From the NCBI RefSeq assembly GCF_030295975.1, contig NZ_AP027364.1:2480001-2544000 (forward strand): DNA of 64,000 nucleotides, in the 5' to 3' direction. Origin of the DNA: Thalassotalea atypica (GTDB lineage: Bacteria; Pseudomonadota; Gammaproteobacteria; Enterobacterales; Alteromonadaceae). Positions 56,358 to 64,000 of this stretch are shown here, in pieces. The notes below the pieces were generated by a model. That model was not told the origin of the DNA. It made no database searches and worked only from the letters and a program-made list of their open reading frames with translations. Position 1 is the first letter of the stretch; each line of letters begins with the position of its first letter. The translations under genes and the position numbers were made by a program.

Positions 56358-57371
56358 TTACTTAAAAATAGTTTTCCATTCGTTTTTCATATCAACTAAA
56401 TGCCAGCCATTTGTTTTTGCTTGTTTTAAACCTTTGCTTAAATGGCCAATATGAGATTTTTTATCATATGCCCATTCACGCTTTTCGTCAGTATGGTGAA
56501 TGATCATGCTTAGGCTTTCACCTTTCCCGTCACTGGTATATTGCAACATAGGTAAATCACCATCAGAGTTACCAAATGCGGCAATAGGTCGTTTACCGAT
56601 ATGGCTGTTAATGGCAATCACCTTATTGGCGTTGTTATTATAAAAGTCCATTTCAGCTAGTCTTAAAATAACATTTTTACCGTCAACGTTTTCAAAACTT
56701 CTTTTCATGGTACTGCCTATGACGCGCTCACTTGGAATACCATAAACGTCTTGAGAAAAAGCGCGAATAAATTCAATGCCACCGCCAGAAACAATAAACA
56801 CTTTAAAATCGTTATCGTGAAGGTAGTTTATCAATTCAAGCATAGGTTGGTATGCCATTTGTGCATAATGCTTTTGATGAGTTGAATGTTTTGCCTTAGC
56901 TAACCATTGCTGAACAATACTGGCATATTCTTCGTTAGTCATGCCGGCATTGGCTGCCATCACTATGGCAGTGATAGCACTTTCTCCTCCACTTAAAGCG
57001 CCTTTAATATCGCCTTTTAATAACTGAGAAAATGGTTGTTGGGTTTGCCATTCAGGGTGTTGTGGTGCGAGTGCAAAGATACGTTCAATCGCAAAAACTA
57101 GTTGCGTATAAAGTGGCTGCTCTGCCCACAATGTACCGTCATTATCAAAAACAGCAATACGATCTTCAGCCTTTACAAAACTACTTGCGTTTTTATCGGT
57201 AACCTTAGTAACAAAATTAACAATCACTTTTTTACTGCTGCCATCATGCCATGAAGATAAGATAGATGTATCAGATGTTGAAGCAACACTTAATGAGCTT
57301 ATAGATAACGTCAACAATGCTCCACTAATGATCATTATATTGGTTAGTACACGCTTGAATTTATTTTTCAT
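56358..57371 (-). CDS. Secreted HAD-superfamily phosphatase
   Basis: The 337-residue protein has a signal peptide (about 1-29). It carries the HAD motifs in order: AVFDNDGTLW (motif I, the two Asp), FIVSGGGIEF (motif II), and AAFGNSDGDLPML (motif IV). These fit a periplasmic phosphatase of the phosphoserine-phosphatase-like group. Its link to the catabolic pathway is unclear, and it is not in the same operon as the thiolase because a strong terminator lies between them. Confidence 0.85.
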   Translation of the reverse strand: MKNKFKRVLTNIMIISGALLTLSISSLSVASTSDTSILSSWHDGSSKKVIVNFVTKVTDKNASSFVKAEDRIAVFDNDGTLWAEQPLYTQLVFAIERIFALAPQHPEWQTQQPFSQLLKGDIKGALSGGESAITAIVMAANAGMTNEEYASIVQQWLAKAKHSTHQKHYAQMAYQPMLELINYLHDNDFKVFIVSGGGIEFIRAFSQDVYGIPSERVIGSTMKRSFENVDGKNVILRLAEMDFYNNNANKVIAINSHIGKRPIAAFGNSDGDLPMLQYTSDGKGESLSMIIHHTDEKREWAYDKKSHIGHLSKGLKQAKTNGWHLVDMKNEWKTIFK

Positions 57372-57422
57372 TGCCTATCCTTTTATGCTTTATTTTTATT
57401 TCTTATGTTTTTCCGTATAAAC

Positions 57423-57466
57423 AAAAAAAGGTATAAACCTGCAATTAAGCCGTTTATACCTTTTTT
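57423..57466 (-). terminator. Rho-independent terminator of the SDR/thiolase operon
   Basis: The arms AAAAAAGGTATAAAC and GTTTATACCTTTTTT enclose a 13-base loop, with T-runs in both directions. It lies 17 bases after the thiolase stop. Confidence 0.88.
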
Positions 57467-57482
57467 CTAAAGTGCGACCCGA

Positions 57483-58661
57483 CTAAAGTACTTCAAATAA
57501 ACCTGCAGCACCCATACCGCCACCAACACACATAGTAACGACGACATATTTAGCACCACGGCGCTTACCTTCAATAAGTGCATGCCCAACCATTCTTGCA
57601 CCACTCATACCATAAGGGTGACCAATTGAAATAGCACCACCGCTAACGTTTAGCTTTTCCATTGGGATTTTTAACGTATCAGCACAATAAAGCACTTGTA
57701 CCGCAAACGCTTCATTAAGCTCAAATAAGCCAATATCATCAACCGTTAAGCCATGTTGTTTAAGTAGTTTAGGTACAGCGTATATTGGACCAATACCCAT
57801 TTCATCTGGTTCACACCCTGCAACAGCTATCCCCATATAACGACCTAATGGAGATAAACCTCGTTGTTCAGCAAGCTTTGCTTCCATTAATACCGACGCT
57901 GAAGCGCCATCAGATAATTGACTCGCATTGCCTGCGGTAATACAACCACCTTCAATTACTGTTCTTAAGTTAGTAAGGCTATCTATGGTTGTCGCACGAA
58001 TACCTTCGTCACCCGATAAAGTGACTTCATGGTAAGAAACTTCTTTGGTTTCTTTGTCCATCACAGCTTTTGTTGTGGTCATTGGCACAATTTCTTTATC
58101 GTAATAACCCGCTTCTGCTGCAGCTGCCGTACGTTGCTGACTTAATAAACCATATTCGTCTTGACGTTCGCGACTAACATTGTAACGCTGTGCGACAATC
58201 TCAGCCGTTTGTAACATCGGCATATAGATATCTTTATGAACAGCTACTAAGTTTTTATCAACCGCTAAATGGGTGTTCATATGTTCATTTTGAACTAATG
58301 AGATTGATTCAATCCCTGCACCAATAGCGACATCCATACCGTCATGAACAATTTGCTTTGCAGCTGTAGCAATCGCCATTAAGCCTGATGAGCATTGTCT
58401 ATCTAACGTCATACCGCTTACACTAACTGGCAAGCCGCCTGCTAAAGCAGCTTGACGACCAATATTCATGCTCGTTGTGCCTTGTTGCATTGCACAGCCC
58501 ATGATGACATCTTCTACTTCTGCGCCATCTATACCTGCTCGTTCTACAGCATGTTTAATAGCGTGGCCACCTAAAGTAGGTGCGGTAGTTATATTAAAAG
58601 CACCGCGATAAGCCTTACCAATTGGCGTTCTTGCGGTTGATACTATGACTGCGTCTCTCAT
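57483..58661 (-). CDS. Acetyl-CoA C-acyltransferase (thiolase)
   Basis: The 392-residue enzyme has the nucleophile Cys in [12 protein letters not shown] (about residue 89), LNEAFAVQ, the catalytic His in [16 protein letters not shown], and the second Cys in [14 protein letters not shown]. It cleaves 3-oxoacyl-CoA with CoA to release acetyl-CoA or propionyl-CoA. It lies 11 bases downstream of the MFE-2-type dehydrogenase gene, so the two steps are co-expressed. No oddities are seen in the active site. Confidence 0.95.
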   Translation of the reverse strand: MRDAVIVSTARTPIGKAYRGAFNITTAPTLGGHAIKHAVERAGIDGAEVEDVIMGCAMQQGTTSMNIGRQAALAGGLPVSVSGMTLDRQCSSGLMAIATAAKQIVHDGMDVAIGAGIESISLVQNEHMNTHLAVDKNLVAVHKDIYMPMLQTAEIVAQRYNVSRERQDEYGLLSQQRTAAAAEAGYYDKEIVPMTTTKAVMDKETKEVSYHEVTLSGDEGIRATTIDSLTNLRTVIEGGCITAGNASQLSDGASASVLMEAKLAEQRGLSPLGRYMGIAVAGCEPDEMGIGPIYAVPKLLKQHGLTVDDIGLFELNEAFAVQVLYCADTLKIPMEKLNVSGGAISIGHPYGMSGARMVGHALIEGKRRGAKYVVVTMCVGGGMGAAGLFEVL

Positions 58662-58672
58662 TTCAAAAACTC

Positions 58673-59593
58673 CTATTTAGCTGCTAAATCAATACCAAGA
58701 AATGCTGCCGCTTTAGCAACGTATTTATTAGTTTGCATCCAACCAGCTTTTAACTCTTGGCTGTTAGATTCGTCTTCTATTTGATCCCATTTAGCTAAAA
58801 TATTTTCTGGTGTTTGTTGCTCTGGTGATAAATAAATACCGTCGGTTTCTTTAATTACTGCGCGAGCATAGCCGCCTGCACCACAACCTAAAATAGCGCG
58901 ATTAGGCGATTCTTTGGCGACTAACGCTAATAAACCAGCGGTAACTGAATCTACTGTCATCATGTCGAGTACGCGTTGATCGCCAATTAAATTTTCAGTC
59001 ATGGCAGTATTAGCTGTTGGAGATAAACAGTTCACTTTAATGTCGTACTTTTCGCCTTCAATACACAACGTATTCATTAAACCGGCGACGCCCATTTTAG
59101 CTGCACCATAGTTTGCTTGACCAAAGTTACCGTACAAACCTGAAGACGATGTTGTCATTACAATACGACCATAGCCTTGCTCTTTCATAATTGCCCAAAC
59201 AGCTTTCGTACAATTTACTGAGCCCATTAAGTGAACATTAACAACAAGTTGAAAATCTTCAATTGGCATATTGCCAAATGATTTATCACGTAAAATGCCA
59301 GCGTTATTCACTAGAATATCAACACGCCCCCATTGCTCGATCGTTTGAGCAACAAGAGTTTCTACTTGCGCCATATCCGCAACGTTAGCGCCATTGGCAA
59401 TCGCTTCGCCGCCAGCAGCTTCTATTTCAGCGACTACAGCAAGTGAACCCGCAGACAAAGCACCATCTTTAGCGCCTAAGTCATTAACAACAACCTTTGC
59501 TCCTCTTGCCGCTAAAGCAAGTGCATGAGAACGACCTAGACCTGCGCCGGCACCTGTTACGATAGCCACTTGACCTTGATAATTTACTGACAT
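58673..59593 (-). CDS. 3-hydroxyacyl-CoA dehydrogenase, SDR (MFE-2) type
   Basis: The 306-residue SDR matches the dehydrogenase domain of multifunctional enzyme 2: [69 protein letters not shown]. The C-terminal extension (about 230-306) is typical of the group. It oxidises a (3R)-hydroxyacyl-CoA to 3-oxoacyl-CoA with NAD+. The matching MaoC hydratase is encoded just upstream as a separate gene. A GAGG ribosome site precedes the ATG, and a palindromic operator is 65 bases upstream. Confidence 0.93.
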   Translation of the reverse strand: MSVNYQGQVAIVTGAGAGLGRSHALALAARGAKVVVNDLGAKDGALSAGSLAVVAEIEAAGGEAIANGANVADMAQVETLVAQTIEQWGRVDILVNNAGILRDKSFGNMPIEDFQLVVNVHLMGSVNCTKAVWAIMKEQGYGRIVMTTSSSGLYGNFGQANYGAAKMGVAGLMNTLCIEGEKYDIKVNCLSPTANTAMTENLIGDQRVLDMMTVDSVTAGLLALVAKESPNRAILGCGAGGYARAVIKETDGIYLSPEQQTPENILAKWDQIEDESNSQELKAGWMQTNKYVAKAAAFLGIDLAAK

Positions 59594-59657
59594 AAAAACC
59601 TCTTTTCTTTATTAATTCTGTAATGCGTTAACGTTACGATGATTCTTAACGCCAAAC

Positions 59658-59673
59658 AGTCACCTTGGTGACA
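59658..59673. promoter_or_regulatory. Candidate Crp/Fnr-family operator, copy 3
   Basis: AGTCACCTTGGTGACA has the same core GTCACC-N2-GGTGAC as the site at 44719, with one end base changed. It lies 65 bases before the SDR/thiolase operon start. Confidence 0.6.
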
Positions 59674-59710
59674 TATATTCTATTGATTAGCTATCTAATA
59701 TTTTTAAGTG

Positions 59711-60175
59711 CTATTGACTGATAATCGTCATAGTAAGCCATTGCGCAGTTAGCGCTGGCTTAGCTTCACCTTCAATTTCAACTTCTACCTGCCAGTTAAA
59801 TAGAAACTGACCCGGTCTTTTTTCAGTGAATTCATTCAGTGACATTCTGCCTCTAACCTTAGTGTCAACTTTTACTGGTTGTAAAAAGCGAATCTTTTCA
59901 AAGCCATAGTTTAAGCCCATAGTCATATTTTCAAGTGCTAAGCCTGCTTCATAAGAAATAGCAGAGAGCAACGAAAGCGACATAAAGCCATGTGCTATCG
60001 TTCCACCAAATGGCGTTTCAGCCGCTTTTACTGGGTCAACATGAAGAAATTGGTGATCATGTGTTGCATCAGCAAATTTATCTATTTGCTCTTGAGTGAT
60101 AGTAAACCAAGAAGATACTCCTACTTCTTTACCGACGTAATCACTAATATTCTTAGCGCTAATAGTTGTTACCAT
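59711..60175 (-). CDS. MaoC-family (R)-specific enoyl-CoA hydratase
   Basis: The 154-residue hot-dog protein has the hydratase signature FADATHDHQFLHVDPVKAAET followed by PFGGTIAHGFMSLSL, in which the Asp and His are catalytic. It hydrates a 2-enoyl-CoA to the (3R)-hydroxyacyl-CoA, the substrate of the SDR encoded downstream. Together with the SDR and thiolase it completes one beta-oxidation turn. It is preceded by the CoA ligase gene, with a large hairpin in between. Confidence 0.92.
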   Translation of the reverse strand: MVTTISAKNISDYVGKEVGVSSWFTITQEQIDKFADATHDHQFLHVDPVKAAETPFGGTIAHGFMSLSLLSAISYEAGLALENMTMGLNYGFEKIRFLQPVKVDTKVRGRMSLNEFTEKRPGQFLFNWQVEVEIEGEAKPALTAQWLTMTIISQ

Positions 60176-60211
60176 TTACTTGCCTTAATAATTATTTTGA
60201 TAATAAACATA

Positions 60212-60249
60212 TGTGTAGCGACTAAAGTCTAGATGTTAGTCGCTACACA
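60212..60249. terminator. Long perfect hairpin between the ligase and MaoC genes
   Basis: The 14-base arms TGTGTAGCGACTAA and TTAGTCGCTACACA are perfect complements around a 10-base loop, 9 bases after the ligase stop. No T-run follows in the direction of transcription, so it may be a partial terminator or an mRNA stabiliser that sets different levels for the two genes. Confidence 0.5.
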
Positions 60250-60258
60250 GTCTTAGTT

Positions 60259-62007
60259 TTAAGCTGATTGTTTAAACGCTGCTTGATAGTGTTCTTTAAT
60301 TGAACGCTTATCGATTTTACCTGAGCCTAATCGTGGCAGACTTTGATCGATAATCCATACTTTGCTTGGTATTTTAAATTTTGCTAAATGCGCAGCAACA
60401 AATGTTTGAAGTGCTTGCTCATTAAGCGTAGGACTATTGTTGTCAACATAAACCACTGCCCCAACAACTTCTCCCAATCGCTCGTCTGGTAAAGAAAATA
60501 CACAGCTTTCACTTACCTGTTCATGCTTATACAGAGCCGATTCTACTTCTAAGCAGGAAATATTTTCACCACCACGAATGATGATGTCTTTAGCGCGATC
60601 AACAATGTAAATAAAGCCATCACCATCTAAAAAACCCAAATCTCCTGTTTTAAAATAACCTTCAATAAAGGCTGCTTCGGTCGCCTCAGGGTTGCGCCAG
60701 TAACCTAAAATATTAGCGATGGTTTTAATCGCAATTTCACCTAATTCTCCTGTAGCTAAACTATTACCTTCTTCATCGATAATTTTCACTTCAACAATGG
60801 GTGGCGTAGGTAAGCCAGCACTCATTGGCTTTTGCACATAATCAACCGCACCATTTACCGCACCTAATGCATTGGTTTCTGTTAAGCCATAACCACAGCT
60901 TGGTGTACCCGTTTCAAAGGCATCGTAAATCTTTCTCACATGCTCTGGCGGCCTAGCTGCGCCACCAGCACAAACATCGGCTAATGACGACAAATCATAG
61001 CTGGCTCTATTAGGGTGATTCATTAACTCCATTGACATGGTTGGCACACCATTAAAATATGTCACTTTTTCTTGTTCAATTAAGTTCAATGCTGTTTCAG
61101 CATCCCAGTACTCCATCATCACTGTTTTTCGCCCTGCAACCATAGATAATAAAAATAATGTATGGCATCCGGTAACGTGAAAAAGCGGCACTGTCATCAA
61201 AGCAGCAGGGGGTGTAGTTGGTAAATCAATGCCAAGTGCAGTATTCGCTGCTGTCGCTGACGCGCCAAGCATAGCCCATGTGTTGATGGCGGTTAGAATG
61301 CTCTCATGACTTGAAACTGCTCCCTTTGGCATGCCAGTAGAACCAGAGGTATAAAATATTGTAGCAATACTATCATTAGCTAAATCAATGACTGGCATTG
61401 ATTGCCCTTTAAATTGTTCTATAAGCGACTCAATACTAATCACTTTCTGAGCTGTTGATGACCTAGCAACAATAACCGGTAGCTGATTATTACTTAAACT
61501 TGTTTCAAGCAAATCAAAACGCTTGTCATCGACAATTGCTAACTTAGCATCGCAATCAGCTATAACTTTCTTAAACTCTTCTTCTTTCCACCAAGCATTT
61601 AACGGAACAGCTATCGCACCTAGGCTAGTGATTGCCATAAACGATATAATCCACTCAGGGTAATTTCTCATCGAAATTGTAATGCGATCCCCTGCCGAAA
61701 TTTGATATTTTTCCTGTAATGCACAAGCAAGCTCAGCTGCGTTTTGATACAAAGAGTTAAAACTGTGGCGCTCATCTTTATAAATAATAAAGTCTGCATC
61801 ACCAAAATTGGTTGCCGCGGTTTTATACATTTCATGCAAGTTTTTCGGTAGCTTAGCGAAAGCTTTATAAACAACGCCTTCTCGCTCTTTTTTAATAACT
61901 TCAAAAGGTTGAGATTCTTTAACCAATGAGTGAAGTACATCTATCACTAGATTTGTCGGTGCATGATTTATCTGAATGTCTTGGTTGTGTAGTTCCTGTT
62001 GATACAT
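60259..62007 (-). CDS. Acyl-CoA ligase (AMP-forming)
   Basis: The 582-residue enzyme starts at ATG 62007 (an in-frame GTG lies one codon before). It shows the P-loop-like IFYTSGSTGMPKGAV, the A5 motif GYGLTETNA, FKTGDLGFLDGDGFIYIVDRAKD, and the catalytic Lys in RLGSGKIDKRS near the C-terminus. It activates a carboxylic acid to its acyl-CoA with ATP. The length and motifs fit a medium/long-chain or non-standard acid ligase. In the cluster it would load the acid produced by ester cleavage. It is divergent from the tandem TetR gene with two copies of the 18-base element between. Confidence 0.93.
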   Translation of the reverse strand: MYQQELHNQDIQINHAPTNLVIDVLHSLVKESQPFEVIKKEREGVVYKAFAKLPKNLHEMYKTAATNFGDADFIIYKDERHSFNSLYQNAAELACALQEKYQISAGDRITISMRNYPEWIISFMAITSLGAIAVPLNAWWKEEEFKKVIADCDAKLAIVDDKRFDLLETSLSNNQLPVIVARSSTAQKVISIESLIEQFKGQSMPVIDLANDSIATIFYTSGSTGMPKGAVSSHESILTAINTWAMLGASATAANTALGIDLPTTPPAALMTVPLFHVTGCHTLFLLSMVAGRKTVMMEYWDAETALNLIEQEKVTYFNGVPTMSMELMNHPNRASYDLSSLADVCAGGAARPPEHVRKIYDAFETGTPSCGYGLTETNALGAVNGAVDYVQKPMSAGLPTPPIVEVKIIDEEGNSLATGELGEIAIKTIANILGYWRNPEATEAAFIEGYFKTGDLGFLDGDGFIYIVDRAKDIIIRGGENISCLEVESALYKHEQVSESCVFSLPDERLGEVVGAVVYVDNNSPTLNEQALQTFVAAHLAKFKIPSKVWIIDQSLPRLGSGKIDKRSIKEHYQAAFKQSA

Positions 62008-62072
62008 CACTTATTCTCATTCTTATATTAAATCTACCAGCATCTATACTTAGTAAACTATATTCATCTTGA

Positions 62073-62090
62073 TTTGAACTTACAGTATGA
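62073..62090. promoter_or_regulatory. Candidate TetR-type operator, copy 3
   Basis: TTTGAACTTACAGTATGA is the same 18 bases as at 49675, here upstream of the acyl-CoA ligase and the TetR gene. Confidence 0.65.
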
Positions 62091-62209
62091 TTTTAAACCA
62101 TTCAAGTATTAAATGATTTTATTAAAGAATTAATCTCACAATTTTAGTTAGTAAAAACGAGGTAGGCTGACTTTCATTGATGTTTTTAAATGAAAGGTTT
62201 ACAATCAAC

Positions 62210-62227
62210 TTTGAACTCTTAGTATAA
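62210..62227. promoter_or_regulatory. Candidate TetR-type operator, copy 4
   Basis: TTTGAACTCTTAGTATAA matches the element outside the three-base spacer except for one end base. It lies about 100 bases before the TetR start and may serve autoregulation. Confidence 0.6.
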
Positions 62228-62323
62228 TTATAGACCAAAGAAATTATCGGTTCTTACTGAGTATATCCAGCGAATAGATAATGCTCTTTGGTTAAAACTG
62301 CCATCTGATAAGCATCTAAAGAA

Positions 62324-63598
62324 ATGACTCAAACTTTTGTTAAGAATAAAATCAGCTCTCCTTTTAGTAAGACCCATCAACACGATCAAAAATACAAAAC
62401 AATTTTGTCTGCGGCTTCTGAACTTTTTAATATTCACGGCACTCGTGGCACAACGCTGTCTCAAATTGCGGAAAAATTAAAATTAACTAAAACGAGCCTG
62501 TATTATTACGTAAAAACAAAAGAAGAATTAACCTATCAGTGTTATTTAAATACCTGTGTTGAAATGCAAAACATGGTTGAGAAAGCAATGGCTACTGAGG
62601 GGTCAGCACTCGATAAATTGGTAGCGCTGTTTAGACTTAACTTTGATTGTTGGAATAGCATTATTAAAGGTGAAAGAGGACATTTAGCGGGCTTAACTGA
62701 AATAGCTTCACTTTCTTTAAAGCATAGAGAAGATATTTCACAGTATTATCACCACTTCGTTATCACTATACGAGATTTAATAAAAGAGGGAATCACAGAC
62801 GGCAGCATGCAAGCTAAGTCGCCGGGTAAAACGGCTAATGCTATTTGGGGTAATATCTTTTGGCTCCCTGTATGGCTTTTTGCCGTTGAAGAAGATAAAA
62901 GAGAATCCTCTTACAAACAGCTATTAAGTATTATCAAATACGGCATTAAAAATACCAAGACACTCTTTGAATTTAAACCCATTTCATTTAATGAATACAA
63001 TATTGCACCCGCTGGTTTTGATCGCAATGAGCAACGTAAGAAAAAGCAAGAAGCCTTTTTAAAAGTCGGCTCTAGCTTTTTTAATCATAAAGGATTTAAA
63101 GGCACATCACTTGATGAATTAGCACAATCTCTTGGCGTCACCAAAGGTGCTTTCTATTACCATATTAAAAATAAAGAAGATTTGCTCATCAAGTGTCTCA
63201 ACAGAACGTTTACGATAGAGAGTAACGAACTCGCACTTGCTAAATCACTTGATATACCAGGAATAGATAAACTCGCTTTTTCTGCAAGAAAAATGTTTGC
63301 TATTCAACTCTCAGACGAAGGCCCTTTAGTTCGATACGGTACAATATGGTCATTACCTATTGAAAAACGTCAAGAAATGGAAGTGACTGCGAGTAAATTG
63401 CGAGACTCATTTGGTGAATTAATACAGTTTGGTATCGAAGACGGTAGCATTAGAGCCACCGACTTATTAGTAGCCGAAAACGTTATTGCCGGTGCGGTTG
63501 AGTCAATTCCAGATATGGCAATATCGGCGGAAAACACCGATATTCCTTCTGCCTCTGTCGAGTTCTTTGATATCTTTTTTAACGGTATCGCTAAATAG
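62324..63598 (+). CDS. Double TetR-family regulator (two TetR units in one chain)
   Basis: The 424-residue protein contains two complete TetR units. The first HTH is at about 24-75 (LSQIAEKLKLTKTSLYYYVK) and the second at about 238-292 (LDELAQSLGVTKGAFYYHIK). Each is followed by an all-helical ligand/dimer region of about 130 residues. Ordinary TetR proteins are about 200 residues and work as dimers, so this chain looks like a covalent dimer with two non-identical heads. The four asymmetric 18-base elements in the cluster suit such a reader. It is divergent from the acyl-CoA ligase and probably represses it and the transporter/esterase genes until a pathway intermediate binds. Confidence 0.9.
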   Translation: MTQTFVKNKISSPFSKTHQHDQKYKTILSAASELFNIHGTRGTTLSQIAEKLKLTKTSLYYYVKTKEELTYQCYLNTCVEMQNMVEKAMATEGSALDKLVALFRLNFDCWNSIIKGERGHLAGLTEIASLSLKHREDISQYYHHFVITIRDLIKEGITDGSMQAKSPGKTANAIWGNIFWLPVWLFAVEEDKRESSYKQLLSIIKYGIKNTKTLFEFKPISFNEYNIAPAGFDRNEQRKKKQEAFLKVGSSFFNHKGFKGTSLDELAQSLGVTKGAFYYHIKNKEDLLIKCLNRTFTIESNELALAKSLDIPGIDKLAFSARKMFAIQLSDEGPLVRYGTIWSLPIEKRQEMEVTASKLRDSFGELIQFGIEDGSIRATDLLVAENVIAGAVESIPDMAISAENTDIPSASVEFFDIFFNGIAK

Positions 63599-63606
63599 TT
63601 TTTTAC

Positions 63607-64000
63607 TTATTGTCTTATTAATGCTTGCTGCAATACAGTGAGCATTTGACCTACTATCTTAACAGGCTTTTTAGTCTTCCTATCAACAAATACATGGGTC
63701 ATAGTGCCATAAGCACATGCATCTCCTTGTCCTTCTTTAAAGATTGCCACACCATATTCAACTGAACTATTGCCGATCCTATTAACACGAAAAGCGCCTT
63801 CTATTTTTTCAGGAAATGCAACACTAGAAAAATAACTACAGTCTGATTTAACGATATACCCGATGTGTGGACTCGTTTGAATATTCAAGCCCCCCTGTTC
63901 AATTAAATAGTTATTTACGATGGTGTCAAAATATGAATAGTAAGTGACGTTGTTAACATGGCCATAAACATCATTATCCATCCAACGTGTCGACAATGGC
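63607..64000 (-). CDS. Acyl-CoA thioesterase, 4HBT type (5' end outside the window)
   Basis: The readable part ends in a stop at 63607 and runs off the right edge. The hot-dog motif TRWMDNDVYGHVNNVTYYSYFDT, with the catalytic Asp, lies almost at the window edge. In homologues it begins 10-20 residues after the start, so the true ATG is beyond 64000, and a TTG at 63996 is not convincing. It hydrolyses acyl-CoA thioesters and may recycle CoA from dead-end intermediates. It is convergent with the TetR gene (8-base gap). Confidence 0.85.
   Translation of the reverse strand, partial: PLSTRWMDNDVYGHVNNVTYYSYFDTIVNNYLIEQGGLNIQTSPHIGYIVKSDCSYFSSVAFPEKIEGAFRVNRIGNSSVEYGVAIFKEGQGDACAYGTMTHVFVDRKTKKPVKIVGQMLTVLQQALIRQ

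Larger units (their letters stand above)
62008..62323. other. Divergent promoter region of the ligase and TetR genes
   Basis: About 316 AT-rich bases contain both promoters and two copies of the 18-base TetR-type element (62073 and 62210). No ORF or RNA gene was seen. Confidence 0.6.

Overview
The window looks like a chromosomal segment of a marine gammaproteobacterium, most likely Alteromonadales (Colwelliaceae, Thalassotalea/Colwellia-like). This is inferred from low GC, Tsx-sized outer-membrane proteins, several large TonB-dependent receptors, RlmF, DUF1456 and YhcC-type housekeeping genes, and a GntR/HutC plus AraC (Arabinose_bd) regulator complement. The taxonomic call is inference, because no rRNA or marker gene is present.

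Layout. (1) 1-5665: a tight minus-strand operon encodes an MMPL/RND exporter, a LolA-like outer-membrane sorting protein, an outer-membrane barrel, a DUF2892 membrane protein and a rhodanese running off the left edge. It is divergent from an ArsR-family regulator of the YgaV/BigR/SqrR persulfide-sensor type. (2) 5983-13446: a mixed core region with an outer-membrane protein, a LysE exporter, DUF1456, rlmF, two AraC regulators and a crotonase. (3) 13447-18204: a three-gene 2-oxoacid oxidoreductase made of a GltD-like flavoprotein with ferredoxin domains, a gamma-alpha fusion and a beta subunit. (4) 18265-19209: YhcC-type radical SAM protein. (5) 19531-29343: a copper/silver efflux operon (CopL-like small protein, DUF411, CusC, CusB with two CusF domains, CusA). 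CusA carries a C-terminal PepSY membrane module and is translationally coupled to a PepSY-ferredoxin-flavin reductase. This gives an apparent redox arm attached to a metal pump. (6) 29429-36764: a TPR protein, a TonB receptor divergent from a HutC-like repressor, a beta-lactamase-fold lipoprotein and a DUF4382 lipoprotein.

(7) 37215-64000: a relic of the 3' half of tRNA-Leu(GAG), followed by its own terminator, marks a probable attachment-site scar. To its right lies a continuous catabolic cluster reaching the window end: two FadE5/DmdC-type acyl-CoA dehydrogenases, SDRs, an alpha/beta hydrolase, a Baeyer-Villiger-type monooxygenase, a Crp/Fnr regulator, a TonB receptor, a GPH-type transporter, a type-B carboxylesterase, a MATE exporter, FadH, an SGNH hydrolase, a HAD phosphatase, a thiolase, an MFE-2-type dehydrogenase, a MaoC hydratase, an acyl-CoA ligase, a tandem TetR regulator and a thioesterase. 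Together these could import a hydrophobic ester or ketone, hydrolyse it, insert oxygen next to a ketone, cleave the new ester, activate the acid with CoA and degrade it by beta-oxidation. The substrate cannot be read from the sequence.

Two regulatory codes were found in region 7. A 16-bp palindrome close to TGTCACCNNGGTGACA lies before the acyl-CoA dehydrogenases, the monooxygenase operon and the SDR/thiolase operon, and is a candidate Crp/Fnr site. An 18-bp element TTTGAACTNNNAGTATRA occurs four times, in pairs, in the two divergent promoter regions (transporter/esterase and ligase/TetR), and is a candidate site for the double-headed TetR protein. No CRISPR array, complete tRNA, rRNA, transposase or integrase was seen.
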